Shown: in pieces, positions 44,587 to 53,586 of the stretch
How the letters are laid out: every line of letters begins with the position of its first letter
How positions within the stretch are numbered: the stretch's first letter is position 1
Origin: an uncultured Alphaproteobacteria bacterium
GTDB lineage: Bacteria > Pseudomonadota > Alphaproteobacteria > CAAGCB01 > CAG-977
Reading direction: 5' to 3'
Length of the DNA: 64,000 bases
NCBI GenBank assembly: GCA_934277945.1
Contig: CAKQWA010000009.1
Location: 22,470-86,469, forward strand
The notes under the pieces: model-generated
Seen by the model: the letters and a program-made list of their open reading frames with translations, nothing else
What the model was told of the DNA's origin: nothing
Database searches by the model: none
Position numbers and translations under genes: made by a program

Positions 44587-45687
44587 TTATTTGCACGCGT
44601 CGGGTTTGTGCGACGGGTTGGAGTTGCCGGCGTTCTGCGGCTGGCTCGCCAAGGACGAGTTAAACTGCTGGGTGACGCGCACGAACGTCGTGCGTTTCGT
44701 CAATTCTTTCAGCATACGCGCGCCGACATAGGTGCACGTCGAACGCACGCCGCCCAAGATTTCCTTGGCGGTTTCTTCGACGGGTCCCTTGTATTCGACC
44801 AGAACGGTGCGGCCCTCGCTGGCGCGGTAGGACGCGATTCCGCCCGAATACTTCTCCATCGCGGTGTCGGAACTCATGCCGTAGAATTTGCGGTATTTCT
44901 TGCCCGTTCTTTCGTCTTCGACCATTTCTCCGCCCGATTCGTCGTGACCGGCGAGCATGCCGCCGAGCATCACGAAATCCGCGCCGCCGCCGAACGCTTT
45001 GGACACGTCGCCGGGGCAGGTGCAGCCGCCGTCGGAGATGATGTGCGCGCCCAGACCGTGCGCCGCGTCCGCGCACTCGATGACGGCGGACAACTGCGGA
45101 TAGCCGACACCCGTTTGAATGCGCGTCGTGCAGACCGACCCCGGTCCGATGCCGACTTTAACGATGTCCGCGCCCGCCAAAATCAATTCTTCGGTCATTT
45201 CGCCCGTGACGACGTTGCCGGCGATAATCGTTTTTTCGGGGAACTGGTCGCGGATTTTGCGGACGTATTCGACGAAATACTGACTGTACCCGTTGGCGAC
45301 GTCGATGCAGATGAACTGCAAATGCTTGTTTTCGCCGCAAATGCGAATCAAGCGTTCGTAATCGCGATCGGAAATGCCGGACGTGATCGCCATGTATTCA
45401 TAGTCCTGCGCGGGACGGTCTTTGTTGAATTCCGCCCATTGTTCCTTTGTGTAGTGCTTGTGGATGCAGGTGAACATTTTGAATTTTTTCAGCACTTCGT
45501 ACATTTCAAAGGTGCCGACGGTGTCCATGTTGGACGCGACGACGGGAACGCCCGTCCATTCTTTGCGGGAATTTTTGAAAACGAATTTTCTTTCCAAATC
45601 GACTTCGGAACGCGAACGCAAAGTGCTGCGTTTCGGGCGGAACAGCACGTCCTTAAAGTCCAGTTTGATATCTTCTTCGATTCTCAT
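44587..45687 (-). CDS. guaC: GMP reductase GuaC
   Basis: Reductively deaminates GMP to IMP with NADPH, linking G and A nucleotide pools. 366 residues of IMPDH/GMPR barrel fold without CBS domains, as expected for GuaC. The start [27 protein letters not shown], the catalytic loop [57 protein letters not shown] and [12 protein letters not shown] closely follow E. coli GuaC as I remember it. The ~20-residue C-terminal tail ([22 protein letters not shown]) is extra. The AAAGGAG site is good. Confidence 0.95.
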   Translation of the reverse strand: MRIEEDIKLDFKDVLFRPKRSTLRSRSEVDLERKFVFKNSRKEWTGVPVVASNMDTVGTFEMYEVLKKFKMFTCIHKHYTKEQWAEFNKDRPAQDYEYMAITSGISDRDYERLIRICGENKHLQFICIDVANGYSQYFVEYVRKIRDQFPEKTIIAGNVVTGEMTEELILAGADIVKVGIGPGSVCTTRIQTGVGYPQLSAVIECADAAHGLGAHIISDGGCTCPGDVSKAFGGGADFVMLGGMLAGHDESGGEMVEDERTGKKYRKFYGMSSDTAMEKYSGGIASYRASEGRTVLVEYKGPVEETAKEILGGVRSTCTYVGARMLKELTKRTTFVRVTQQFNSSLASQPQNAGNSNPSHKPDACK

Positions 45688-45927
45688 ATCGGCTCCTTTG
45701 AAAGAAAGAATTTTGTTTTTTTCAAGTGATACGCGCCTTTAACGCGAAATTCAAGCGAAACGGCACGAACGGCTTAATATAACAGAACGGCGCGGAAAAA
45801 TGAAACTTTTTAAAAAAATTTTCGCGCGATGACCTTTTTATAGGTTGTTTTGACGGCAAAACGCACTATCTTATCAAGTTGAAAACGTATTTTATAAAAG
45901 GGCTTTTTTTAAAAGACGGCAAAAAAC

Positions 45928-46908
45928 ATGGCAAATCCGTATACCGTATTGGGCGTTTCAAAGAACGCAACGCAAGACGAAATCAAACAGGCGTATCGCA
46001 AATTGGCGCGCAAACTGCACCCCGATTTGAATCCGAACGACAAGAACGCCGAAAACAAATTCAAAGAAGTCAGCGCCGCCTACGACATTCTGTCCGACGA
46101 AACGAAGCGTAAGCGTTTCGACGCGGGCGAAATCGACGAAACGGGCAAAGAGCGCGCGGGCTTCGGCTACGGCGGATTCAACGGCGGACAAGGCTACGGC
46201 GGCGCGCAGGGCTTCAACGCGGACGGCGGATTTTCCGGCTTCAATTTCGATTTCGGACAGGCGGCGGGCAAAGGCAGGAAACGGTCGGGCTTTGACTTTT
46301 TCAGCGATATGTTCGGCGGCGGCGCGGAAGACATCTTTTCGCGCGGCGCGGGGCGTTCCGCCAACGTGAAAATGAAAGGCGAAGACGCGAATTACGATTT
46401 GTCGGTGCCGTTTTTGGAAGCGGCTTTGGGCAAAGCGCGGGAAATCCGCCTGCCCAACGGCAAAACGCTGAACGTGACGATTCCGGCGGGCACGGCGGAT
46501 AAATCGGTTTTGCGGCTGAAAGGACAGGGACACGAGGGCGTGAACGGCGGCGAAAACGGCGACGCGCTGATTCGCATTCTGGTCGAGCCGCACCCGTATT
46601 TCGAACGGTCGGGGCTGAACATCCTTTTGAACGTGCCGGTTTCGCTGAAAGAAGCGGTTTTGGGTGCGAAAATCACCATTCCGACCATGGAAGGCAAAGT
46701 CGCGCTGAACATTCCGGCGCACTCGAACACGGGATCGACCCTGCGTCTGCGCGGCAAAGGGATTAAGACGAAAACGCAGCAGGGCGACCTTTTGGTGAAA
46801 TTGAACGTCGTTCTGCCGGAAAAGCCCGACGAACAGCTCGACGAACTGATGCAGCGCTGGACTCCGGTGGATTCGTCGGATTTGCGTAAAAAAGCGGGCT
46901 TGATTTAA
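45928..46908 (+). CDS. CbpA-like DnaJ co-chaperone (no zinc finger)
   Basis: 326 residues: N-terminal J domain with HPD ([41 protein letters not shown]), a Gly/Phe-rich linker ([18 protein letters not shown]), then DnaJ C-terminal beta domains ([90 protein letters not shown]). No CxxCxGxG repeats, so CbpA/DjlA-like class B rather than DnaJ. Works with DnaK. Upstream TTGACG/TATCAA is a possible promoter near 45848-45875. Confidence 0.9.
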   Translation: MANPYTVLGVSKNATQDEIKQAYRKLARKLHPDLNPNDKNAENKFKEVSAAYDILSDETKRKRFDAGEIDETGKERAGFGYGGFNGGQGYGGAQGFNADGGFSGFNFDFGQAAGKGRKRSGFDFFSDMFGGGAEDIFSRGAGRSANVKMKGEDANYDLSVPFLEAALGKAREIRLPNGKTLNVTIPAGTADKSVLRLKGQGHEGVNGGENGDALIRILVEPHPYFERSGLNILLNVPVSLKEAVLGAKITIPTMEGKVALNIPAHSNTGSTLRLRGKGIKTKTQQGDLLVKLNVVLPEKPDEQLDELMQRWTPVDSSDLRKKAGLI

Positions 46909-46974
46909 AAATTAAGTCGTCAAAAAAGCAAACCTGTGCTACTTTTTCCCTGATATTTTCATCGGAGGAGAAAA

Positions 46975-48063
46975 ATGAGCGGCAACGGTTTCGGCACGAT
47001 TTTCCGGTTCACGACATTCGGAGAAAGCCACGGCATCGCGATCGGATGCGTCATCGAGGGCGTTCCGTCGAACATCCCTTTGTGCGAAAAGGACATTCAA
47101 AAAGACCTCGACAGACGCAAATCGGGCAAATCCCCCGTGACGACGGCGCGCGGCGAACCCGACGGGGCGCAAATCCTTTCCGGCGTGTTCGAGGGCAAAA
47201 CGACCGGCACGCCGATTGCGATTCTGATTAAAAACAAAACGCACGAATCCAAAGATTACGTCGCCATCGCCGAAAAATTCCGTCCCGCGCACGCCGATTT
47301 GACCTACACGCTGAAATACGGCAATCGCGACTATCGCGGCGGCGGACGGGCGTCGGCGCGGGAAACCGCCATGCGCGTCGCGGCGGGGGCTGTCGCGCAA
47401 AAAGTGCTGGAACACTTCATTCAAACGCCTTTTTCCGTCAAAGCGGGACTGGTGCAGATCGGACATTCACGGGTGCGCGGGTGGGACGACTCGCAAATCG
47501 ACCAAAATCCCCTGTTCTGCCCCGACGCCGAAGCCGCGCTTGTTTTCGAACAGGAAATCATCAACGCGCAGATTCGCGGCTCTTCAATCGGCGGAGTCGT
47601 CGAAGTGCGCGCGACCGGATTTCCCGCGGGTTTGGGCGAACCCGTTTACGACCGCTTGGACGCGGACATCGCCAAAGCGTTGATGAGCGTCAACGCGGTG
47701 AAAGGCGTTGAAATCGGCGACGGTTTTGAAGCGGCGACGTTGTACGGCGAAGAAAACGCGGACGAAATGTACGCGGACGAAAACGCGCCGCACGGCGTCG
47801 GCTTTGCGTCGAACCATGCGGGCGGCATATTGGGCGGATTGTCAACGGGGCAAACGATTGTCGCGCGGGCGGCGTTCAAACCGACTCCGTCCGTGACGAT
47901 AGAGCAAAAAACGCTGGACGTGTACGGCAACGAAACGACGGTATCGACGACGGGCAGACACGATCCCTGCGTCGCCGTGCGCGGCGTCCCCGTCGTTGAA
48001 GCGATGATGAAATGCGTACTGGCGGATCACCTGATGCGCTACCGCGCCCAATACGATTTTTAA
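46975..48063 (+). CDS. aroC: Chorismate synthase AroC
   Basis: Last shikimate-pathway step: EPSP to chorismate using reduced FMN. 362 residues. Signatures: [84 protein letters not shown] and [24 protein letters not shown] lies just upstream of the ATG. Confidence 0.98.
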   Translation: MSGNGFGTIFRFTTFGESHGIAIGCVIEGVPSNIPLCEKDIQKDLDRRKSGKSPVTTARGEPDGAQILSGVFEGKTTGTPIAILIKNKTHESKDYVAIAEKFRPAHADLTYTLKYGNRDYRGGGRASARETAMRVAAGAVAQKVLEHFIQTPFSVKAGLVQIGHSRVRGWDDSQIDQNPLFCPDAEAALVFEQEIINAQIRGSSIGGVVEVRATGFPAGLGEPVYDRLDADIAKALMSVNAVKGVEIGDGFEAATLYGEENADEMYADENAPHGVGFASNHAGGILGGLSTGQTIVARAAFKPTPSVTIEQKTLDVYGNETTVSTTGRHDPCVAVRGVPVVEAMMKCVLADHLMRYRAQYDF

Positions 48064-48087
48064 CGACACGCCGGACGGACGGAAAAA

Positions 48088-49818
48088 ATGATTTCGACTC
48101 TTTTGAATTCCTTGAAAAAAGCCTTTAAATTCTATTGCTATCTTTTGGGCGGCGCGACACTCCTGCTCGGACTGATCGTCTGGGTGACAAGCGAAACGAC
48201 GCCGGCGCTGTCGCCGAAAACCGTTTTGACAATCGACTTTTCCACGCCGGTTTTCGAGGGACGCCCCGCCGATTTCCTGTCATCTCTGTCGTTCGAGGAT
48301 AATCCGACGTTCAACGACGTTTTGCAAGCGCTGGACAAAGCGGCGCAAGATCCGGACATCATCGCGCTGTACGCGCGGATGAACGATACGAACTTGTCCT
48401 TGGCGCAAATTCAGGAATTGCGCGGCGCGATTAAAAAATTCAGACAAAGCGGCAAAAAGGCGTACGCCTACGCGTCGTCTTTCGGGCAGATGTCGGGCGG
48501 CTTGCGTCCGTATTATCTGGCAAGCGCGTTTGATGAAATTTGGTTGCAGCCGTCGGGCGACGCGGGCTTGACAGGCATGGCGATCGACGCGTCGTTTTAC
48601 AAGGACGCGCTGGAAAAACTCGGCATCGAGGCGGAATTTTCCGCGCGTCACGAATACAAAACGGGCGCGGCGTCCTTTACGGAAAACCGCATGAGCGCGC
48701 CCGACCGCGAAAACACGCAAAGCCTGATGGAAAACCTGTTCGAGCAAATCAGCGCGGACATCGCGGCGGACAGGAACATCGACGCGCAAACCATGCGGCA
48801 GATATTGCTGACGGGACCCTATTTCGCGCAGGACGCGCTGAACGCGAAACTGGTCGACAGGGTCGAATACGCCGACGTGTTGCAGGACGCGTTGGAAGAA
48901 CAGTCGGAAGACGCCGTCAACATCGCGGACTACATCGCCGTTCGCGCCGAAAAACCGCAGGATCGCGTGGCGCAAATCACGCTGTCGGGCGTGCTGACGC
49001 AAAGCGACGACCGTTTCGGCGGCGACGCGTCAACGTCGCTGATCGGCGTGAGCCAAACCATAGATTTACTGCACGAAACGGCGGACGACGACGCGGTGAA
49101 AGGCATCGTCCTGCGCCTTGACAGTCCGGGGGGCGCGTATACGCCGTCCGACGCGCTGTGGCACGAAATCATCAAAATCCGCGAAAAATACGGCAAGCCG
49201 GTTGTGTGTTCCATGGGGGCGACGGCGGCGTCCGGCGGCTATTTCCTGTCGCTCGCCTGCGACAAAGTCTACGCGATGCCGGCGACAATCACGGGCTCTA
49301 TCGGCGTGTTCGGCGGCAAGTTCAACGCAGGCAAACTGCTGAAAAAATTGGGCGTCAACACGGAAACGGTCGCCATCGGCGAAAACGCGGACTTTTTCGC
49401 CCTGCACCGCGGCATGACGCCGTCGCAAAGAAAATTCTTTGAAGCGTCGCTTGACCGCGTTTACGAGGACTTTACGCAAAAAACGGCGCAACGCCGCAAT
49501 CTGACGAAAGAACAGATTGACAAGGCGGCGCGCGGACGCGTTTTCACGGGGGCGCAGGCGCTTGACGCCGGACTGATCGACGCAATCGGCACGTCCGACG
49601 ACGCGCGCAAAGAGGTTTTGCGTCTGGCGAACATCGACGCGGATTTGCCTCTGGTCGAATATCCGGCGCAACAGTCGCGCTGGGAATTGCTGGGCGAATT
49701 TTTGTCGTCGGGAACAATCCGTTCCGACAAAATGCCCTTGGCGGCGCGGATATTGCTGAAACTGCAAACGCTGTCAAACGTTTTCGGCGCGGACAACCGT
49801 CTGCTCTTTATGCCGTAA
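48088..49818 (+). CDS. sppA: Signal peptide peptidase SppA, long (67K) type
   Basis: 576 residues with two tandem SppA/ClpP-like domains. An N-terminal membrane anchor (YCYLLGGATLLLGLIVWVTS) puts the protease in the periplasm, where it degrades cleaved signal peptides. The catalytic dyad is visible: K191 in HEYKTGAAS and S382 in GATAASGGYFLS. GIVLRLDSPGGAYTPSD is the oxyanion region. Starts 24 bases after aroC, so likely the same operon. Confidence 0.94.
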   Translation: MISTLLNSLKKAFKFYCYLLGGATLLLGLIVWVTSETTPALSPKTVLTIDFSTPVFEGRPADFLSSLSFEDNPTFNDVLQALDKAAQDPDIIALYARMNDTNLSLAQIQELRGAIKKFRQSGKKAYAYASSFGQMSGGLRPYYLASAFDEIWLQPSGDAGLTGMAIDASFYKDALEKLGIEAEFSARHEYKTGAASFTENRMSAPDRENTQSLMENLFEQISADIAADRNIDAQTMRQILLTGPYFAQDALNAKLVDRVEYADVLQDALEEQSEDAVNIADYIAVRAEKPQDRVAQITLSGVLTQSDDRFGGDASTSLIGVSQTIDLLHETADDDAVKGIVLRLDSPGGAYTPSDALWHEIIKIREKYGKPVVCSMGATAASGGYFLSLACDKVYAMPATITGSIGVFGGKFNAGKLLKKLGVNTETVAIGENADFFALHRGMTPSQRKFFEASLDRVYEDFTQKTAQRRNLTKEQIDKAARGRVFTGAQALDAGLIDAIGTSDDARKEVLRLANIDADLPLVEYPAQQSRWELLGEFLSSGTIRSDKMPLAARILLKLQTLSNVFGADNRLLFMP

Positions 49819-49895
49819 ACTCTTTGACAGGCATACAGTTTCGCGCGTTTTCCTTATAATCGGACAGATTGTTTGATTCAAAAAAGGAGGCGCGC

Positions 49896-50699
49896 ATGAA
49901 ACGCAAATGTTTGCTGATACATTCCTTTTACAACGGGTCGCTGTCGGACACTTACGTTCTGAACGGCAAAGGATTGGGCTTTTTGTCGCTGTTCGTGCTG
50001 GCGATGCTGACGGGGCTGGTGTACGCGGTAAAGGTCGCGTTGTTCGCGGCGGAAATCACGCCGGCTGAAATTCAGGCGATTACGGCGCAAGTGCCGCAAA
50101 TCGAAATTCAAAACGGGCAGATTGTGGAACCGAAAGACTTTTTCGGGCGCATACAACTCTCGGACGGCGTGAACGTCACGCTGGACACGACGCAGAACGC
50201 GGCAATTTTACATTCGCCGTCGCCGAACTCGATTTACATATCGAAAGACGCGGTGCATTTCGTGAACGGCAATCAGGTGGAATTGATGCCGCTTGAAAGA
50301 TTCTTCGGCACGCAAAACCTGACCGTCAAACCCGAAGAAATGCACACTTTCGTAAAAAAGATGTTGGACGAAATGTACGCCGCCATTCCGCTGATGGTGT
50401 TCGTCATCGCCGCGCCGCTGGTGTTTTTCAAATACGTCGTCATCACCTACTTCATCGCCCTTTTGACTTACGCGATGACGATTTATCCGCGCGTGCCGCT
50501 GGCGTTCGAGCAAAGGATGCGCCTGTCCGCGCTTTGCACCATTCCGGTTTTCGTCATCAATCTGGTGTTCGGCACGGCGCTCGACTGGTTCACATTGGGA
50601 ACTCTCGGCGGGGTCATCGTCGTTTTCGCGTACCTGTTTTACTATCTGGCGCAACTGCCCAAAGAAATTTGCGTCGGCGTCAAAGAAAGCGGCGAGTGA
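49896..50699 (+). CDS. DUF1189-like membrane protein, paralogue 1
   Basis: 267 residues from ATG 49896 (AAGGAGG upstream). Layout: short N-terminal cytoplasmic end, one helix (LGFLSLFVLAMLTGLVYAVKVALF), a ~110-residue outside domain (ITPAEIQAITAQVPQIEIQNGQIVEPKDFFGRIQ), then four helices. The IPVFVINLVFGTALDWF end matches the DUF1189 pattern by memory. Function unknown. The downstream gene has the same layout and related motifs. Confidence 0.72.
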   Translation: MKRKCLLIHSFYNGSLSDTYVLNGKGLGFLSLFVLAMLTGLVYAVKVALFAAEITPAEIQAITAQVPQIEIQNGQIVEPKDFFGRIQLSDGVNVTLDTTQNAAILHSPSPNSIYISKDAVHFVNGNQVELMPLERFFGTQNLTVKPEEMHTFVKKMLDEMYAAIPLMVFVIAAPLVFFKYVVITYFIALLTYAMTIYPRVPLAFEQRMRLSALCTIPVFVINLVFGTALDWFTLGTLGGVIVVFAYLFYYLAQLPKEICVGVKESGE

Positions 50700-50764
50700 A
50701 AAAGAGCGTCGACTTTCGGGATTTTTGGGGCTATGCTGACATATCGGCAGTCAGGAGAATCCCG

Positions 50765-51556
50765 ATGAAAATATCGACCGTTTCACTTTTCAAACGCTCT
50801 TTTTACGACAAAACGCTGACGCGGGATTATGTGCGGCGGGGCGAAGGCGGCGGCTTTCCCGCCCTGCTCGCCATCGCGCTGATAACGGCTTTCGCCGTCG
50901 GCTTGCGGTTAAGCGCGATGATGCGCGGCATACCGGCGGACGAATTGAACCGATACGCCGACAATATGCCCGAATTCGTCATCGCGGGCGGGCACATCGT
51001 TTCGGAACGGCCGATATATTACGCCTACGACGACGGCGGCAATTCGTACGCTTTCGTCATCAACACGCAGGACGAAATCGTATCCGGCAAAGCGGGGATA
51101 TACGTTCTGACGGACAGGATTGTCGTGGCGGACGAAACGGGCGCGCAACAACAGTTTTCGCTTCAAAGCGTTTTTGGCGGCGCGGCGCTGAAAGTGACAC
51201 CCGACACGGCGCGCGACTTTATAAAAAAGGGCTTGCCTCTGTTTCAAACGGTCGTTCCCGCGTGGACGGCGCTGATATGCGTGCCGTTCTACCTGATTTG
51301 CTTTTACGCGCTGACGTATTTTCTGGCTTTCGCGTCCTACGCGATTTCTTGGAGCACGGGCGAAACGTTCACGTTCGGGGAACGCGCGCGCTTGGGACTC
51401 ATCTCGCTTCTGCCGGCGTTATGCTTCGGAGCGGCGCTGAATTTTCTGGGATACAGATTCTCCGGCGGTCTGACGACGCAAACGCTGATCGCCTTGTTTT
51501 ACCTGCTGTTTTTCATGTGGCGGCCGGCGAACGAAAGAACGGCGGACGATTTTTAA
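50765..51556 (+). CDS. DUF1189-like membrane protein, paralogue 2
   Basis: 263 residues from ATG 50765, with AGGAGAAT 7 bases before. Same architecture as the preceding gene: helix 1 (ALLAIALITAFAVGLRLSAM), an outside domain with MPEFVIAGGHIVSERPIYY (compare VPQIEIQNGQIVEPKDFF), then helices. The KRSFYDKTLTRDYVRRGEGGGF opening is also like the YNGSLSDTYVLNGKGLGF of paralogue 1. An ancient tandem duplication. Confidence 0.72.
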   Translation: MKISTVSLFKRSFYDKTLTRDYVRRGEGGGFPALLAIALITAFAVGLRLSAMMRGIPADELNRYADNMPEFVIAGGHIVSERPIYYAYDDGGNSYAFVINTQDEIVSGKAGIYVLTDRIVVADETGAQQQFSLQSVFGGAALKVTPDTARDFIKKGLPLFQTVVPAWTALICVPFYLICFYALTYFLAFASYAISWSTGETFTFGERARLGLISLLPALCFGAALNFLGYRFSGGLTTQTLIALFYLLFFMWRPANERTADDF

Positions 51557-51631
51557 TCGCGCGCCGTCCGAAAACACACGCGCTTTGTTTGACGTTTTTT
51601 TCATAAAAAACGACGTGAAGCGCATTTTAAG

Positions 51632-51660
51632 TTGACGCGGGGAAAATCTTTCGTTATTAT
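51632..51660 (+). promoter_or_regulatory. Promoter of the tRNA-Ser gene
   Basis: TTGACG (51632-51637), 17-base spacer, TATTAT (51655-51660); the predicted start is a few bases before the tRNA at 51673. Confidence 0.75.
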
Positions 51661-51672
51661 TATCTTCACGAC

Positions 51673-51762
51673 GGAGGACGGGCCGGACGGTAAGGCAGCG
51701 GTTTGCTAAACCGTAGACGGTGTTATAGCTGTCAGTGGGTTCGACTCCCACGTCCTCCGCCA
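51673..51762 (+). tRNA. tRNA-Ser (anticodon GCT)
   Basis: Seven-base acceptor GGAGGAC pairs with GTCCTCC, followed by discriminator G and encoded CCA (51760-51762). The anticodon loop reads TTTGCTAAA (GCT, reading AGC/AGU). A long variable arm and the T-arm GTGGGTTCGACTCCCAC are present, so class II serine tRNA. Confidence 0.97.
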
Positions 51763-51768
51763 TAAAAA

Positions 51769-51797
51769 CCCGCCTGAACAAAGGCGGGCTTTTTTTT
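51769..51797 (+). terminator. Rho-independent terminator after tRNA-Ser
   Basis: Stem CCCGCCT / AGGCGGG (51769-51775 with 51782-51788), 6-base loop, then C and eight T. Confidence 0.9.
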
Positions 51798-51806
51798 ACG
51801 CGAAAA

Positions 51807-52217
51807 TCACCCGTCCCGCCGGCTCGGCAAATCGCAGTAGTAACCGAAAATTTTCAGACGCTGCTTGAAAACGCCGCCTTGCGCGCGGCACTCATCGGCG
51901 TCCCAATTGTAAAGCATGGCGTCGTCGAACTCCATAAAGTTCGGATATAAATACAAAATCACCCCCATTGCCGCCCAAAAGAAAAAGTACGGACAGGCAA
52001 GCGCGTAAAACGCCGCTTTCACCCACACGTTCCTGTTTCTGAACGCCAGCGCGCATACGCCGCCGCCCGTCAAAAGAAACAACACGCCCGCTTTAATGAA
52101 AAGAAAATCGTCGAAACCGTATTCAAAAAAAACATACGCCGTCAAACACAGCGTCAAAACGGTCAAAACAATGCTCGGCAACGCTAAAAGATATAAAAAC
52201 AACACGCTTTTTTTCAT
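51807..52217 (-). CDS. Small multi-pass membrane protein, unidentified
   Basis: 136 residues. Three hydrophobic segments (about 5-30, 40-58, 66-95: YLLALPSIVLTVLTLCLTAYVFF, IKAGVLFLLTGGGVCALAF, AAFYALACPYFFFWAAMGVILYL) and a polar C-terminus with three cysteines or so (DECRAQGGVFKQRLKIFGYYCDLPS). No family recognised. It lies opposite the tRNA terminator and shares its hairpin region. Confidence 0.6.
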   Translation of the reverse strand: MKKSVLFLYLLALPSIVLTVLTLCLTAYVFFEYGFDDFLFIKAGVLFLLTGGGVCALAFRNRNVWVKAAFYALACPYFFFWAAMGVILYLYPNFMEFDDAMLYNWDADECRAQGGVFKQRLKIFGYYCDLPSRRDG

Positions 52218-52289
52218 GCAAAATCCCCTTTATACAAAGTAAGAGAAAAGCATATAAGCTTCTCTTTTCTTTGAAAACATATCTTTCAG

Positions 52290-52616
52290 TTACCTTTTTG
52301 TTCGTGACATTTCCTTACAATCGCCTTTTGGGTTATTTTTTCCCCAATTTGCACCAATTTTGTTGTTTCTCAAATCCTTTGTTCCGTCTTCCAGTATTCC
52401 TTTGATTCCGCCGTAACGCTTTCGTTCCTCTTTATTTGTCGCTTTTCGTGCAAAATCATAAAGTTCTTTCCCCACACCTGCCGCTTGCACTAAATTTGGG
52501 TATCCTAATTGTGCGGCACGGCACGAAACCTCGCGATGCTTTTCACCATCGTCTCTTTTTTCCTGACGAATTTCATTCGTTCTATTCCAAAAATCTACAA
52601 ACTCTTTCCATTCCAT
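52290..52616 (-). CDS. Small basic protein under palindrome control, unidentified
   Basis: 108 residues, charged and soluble. The C-terminal half GIKGILEDGTKDLRNNKIGANWGKNNPKGDCKEMSR loosely recalls the DxxNNxxG end of DUF6973-like/RHS-associated domains, but the upstream NAFRHA-type motif is missing. A small toxin- or immunity-like gene is possible but unproven. The ATG follows GCAGGAG. The promoter contains a 21-base perfect palindrome (see 52658-52686). Confidence 0.6.
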   Translation of the reverse strand: MEWKEFVDFWNRTNEIRQEKRDDGEKHREVSCRAAQLGYPNLVQAAGVGKELYDFARKATNKEERKRYGGIKGILEDGTKDLRNNKIGANWGKNNPKGDCKEMSRTKR

Positions 52617-52657
52617 TTTTTATCTCCTGCATGGATGTGACAACATAGTATCTCATT

Positions 52658-52686
52658 ATGTTATTACAATAATAACATTTTGTCAA
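52658..52686 (-). promoter_or_regulatory. Promoter with 21-base palindromic operator
   Basis: On the minus strand TTGACA (52681-52686) is 17 bases from TAACAT (52658-52663). Between and including the -10 lies the perfect palindrome ATGTTATTA-N3-TAATAACAT (52658-52678). A dimeric repressor bound here would block RNA polymerase. Confidence 0.65.
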
Positions 52687-52765
52687 TAAAAAAGAAATAT
52701 ACATTAAAAGAACGGCGGGATCGCGCCCGCCGTCCGCCTTTTAGCGCAACAGCGTCAAAAGGACT

Positions 52766-52804
52766 TCAATGATTAAACTTTAACAATGTTAAAAATTTAA
52801 CCAT
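52766..52804 (-). CDS. 12-codon mini-ORF (doubtful)
   Basis: ATG 52804 preceded by AAAGGAGAG encodes MVKFLTLLKFNH and stops. A GC hairpin (52712-52733) with a short T-run follows ~35 bases later. The good ribosome site and terminator-like hairpin suggest a small expressed unit (leader or toxin-like hydrophobic peptide), but the length is too small to be sure. Confidence 0.3.
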   Translation of the reverse strand: MVKFLTLLKFNH

Positions 52805-52861
52805 TTTGCTCTCTCCTTTGCGGAAACATCACCGCGTTGGGAAGAGGTTTTTCAAAACGGA

Positions 52862-52890
52862 TTGACAAAATCGCCCGATTTCCGTATCCT
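52862..52890 (+). promoter_or_regulatory. Promoter of candidate small RNA
   Basis: TTGACA (52862-52867), exact 17-base spacer, TATCCT (52885-52890). Predicted start near 52898. Confidence 0.7.
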
Positions 52891-52897
52891 AAATCTA

Positions 52898-52970
52898 GTG
52901 GGGAGTTAGTTAGGTTGACTCCTTCCTGATTAGGAACAAGTCTGATGTTGCAGCATCGGACTTTTCTTTT
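52898..52970 (+). ncRNA. Candidate three-hairpin small RNA
   Basis: About 73 bases following a good promoter and containing no ORF. Hairpin 1: GGAGT / ACTCC (52902-52906 with 52918-52922). Hairpin 2: TTCCT-GATT-AGGAA (52923-52936). Hairpin 3: AGTCTGATG / CATCGGACT (52939-52947 with 52954-52962) followed by TTTCTTTT, a rho-independent terminator. The CUCCUUCC stretch could pair with Shine-Dalgarno sequences if hairpins 1 and 2 open. No known family recognised. Confidence 0.6.
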
Positions 52971-53015
52971 ATAAACGATTTTTGCGAGCGGCGCAACCGT
53001 GATAAGAAAGCCGCT

Positions 53016-53519
53016 TCATTCTTTCACGTTCCAGTATTGCGCGCCCCAATTTTCAAAATTCCATTCGTCCGCGTAAGCGTTACATTCGTAATCTATGTAA
53101 TACAGCAAGCCGTCTTGCACGATGAAATTCGTCGGATAATAGTCGATGTTCAGCCCCGCCGCATACAAAACGGCGCACATTTGCCGGAGTTGCGCAAGAT
53201 GAGATTCTTCCAGCCGGTTTTGCCGGACAAGCGTTTCCGCCGTGTCGCCGTCAATATAATCCTTGATGATGATTTCCGCGCTCTCGTCGCACTCGATCAG
53301 GCGGGGCATACGGATCGACAAGGCGGACAAGCGTTTGTAATCGTTCAGTTCCGCCTGAATTTTGTTGCCGAACGTGTAATAATCGCACGGCTCGTGATGA
53401 ATTTTCTTCAACACGAACGGCACGCCGTCCCGCTCGGTCAGATATGAATACCCGCCCTTGCCTTTGCCGAGAAGTTTTGACGCCTGCCAAGCCGCGCCGT
53501 TGACGTAAAAAGTCTGCAT
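53016..53519 (-). CDS. Small protein-kinase-like protein
   Basis: 167 residues from ATG 53519 with AAGGA 6 bases upstream. A compact kinase-like fold: KLLGKGKGGYSYLTERDGVPFVLKKIHHE gives a glycine loop and the lysine in VLKK. ECDESAEIIIKDYIDG is the hinge, AGLNIDYYPTNFIVQDGLLYYIDYECNAY the catalytic-loop/DFG equivalent, with N in YPTNF and D in YIDYE. The usual HxD is replaced by NIDY. It may phosphorylate a small molecule or sugar (Kdo-kinase-like) rather than proteins. It follows the rpsA terminator on the same strand. Confidence 0.72.
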   Translation of the reverse strand: MQTFYVNGAAWQASKLLGKGKGGYSYLTERDGVPFVLKKIHHEPCDYYTFGNKIQAELNDYKRLSALSIRMPRLIECDESAEIIIKDYIDGDTAETLVRQNRLEESHLAQLRQMCAVLYAAGLNIDYYPTNFIVQDGLLYYIDYECNAYADEWNFENWGAQYWNVKE

Positions 53520-53529
53520 AAACAATCCT

Positions 53530-53564
53530 TAAAAAAACAGAGCCGATTGAAATTCAATCGGCTC
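53530..53564 (-). terminator. Rho-independent terminator of rpsA
   Basis: Perfect 12-base stem GAGCCGATTGAA / TTCAATCGGCTC (53540-53551 with 53553-53564). On the minus strand TG and seven T follow (53531-53537). The ribosome site of the kinase-like gene begins right after the T-run, so readthrough would feed it. Confidence 0.9.
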
Positions 53565-53586
53565 CGCGTTCTGAAAATCCGAAAGA

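Larger units (their letters stand above)
52617..53015. other. Gene-free region with regulated promoter and candidate small RNA
   Basis: From left to right it holds the minus-strand promoter/operator of the 108-residue gene, a minus-strand hairpin ACGGCGGG / CCCGCCGT (52712-52719 with 52726-52733), a 12-codon mini-ORF, and a plus-strand small-RNA unit with its own promoter and terminator. Confidence 0.6.

Noticed and set aside
44557..45729. 390-codon plus-strand ORF opposite guaC
   Set aside because: Antisense shadow of a highly conserved enzyme gene.
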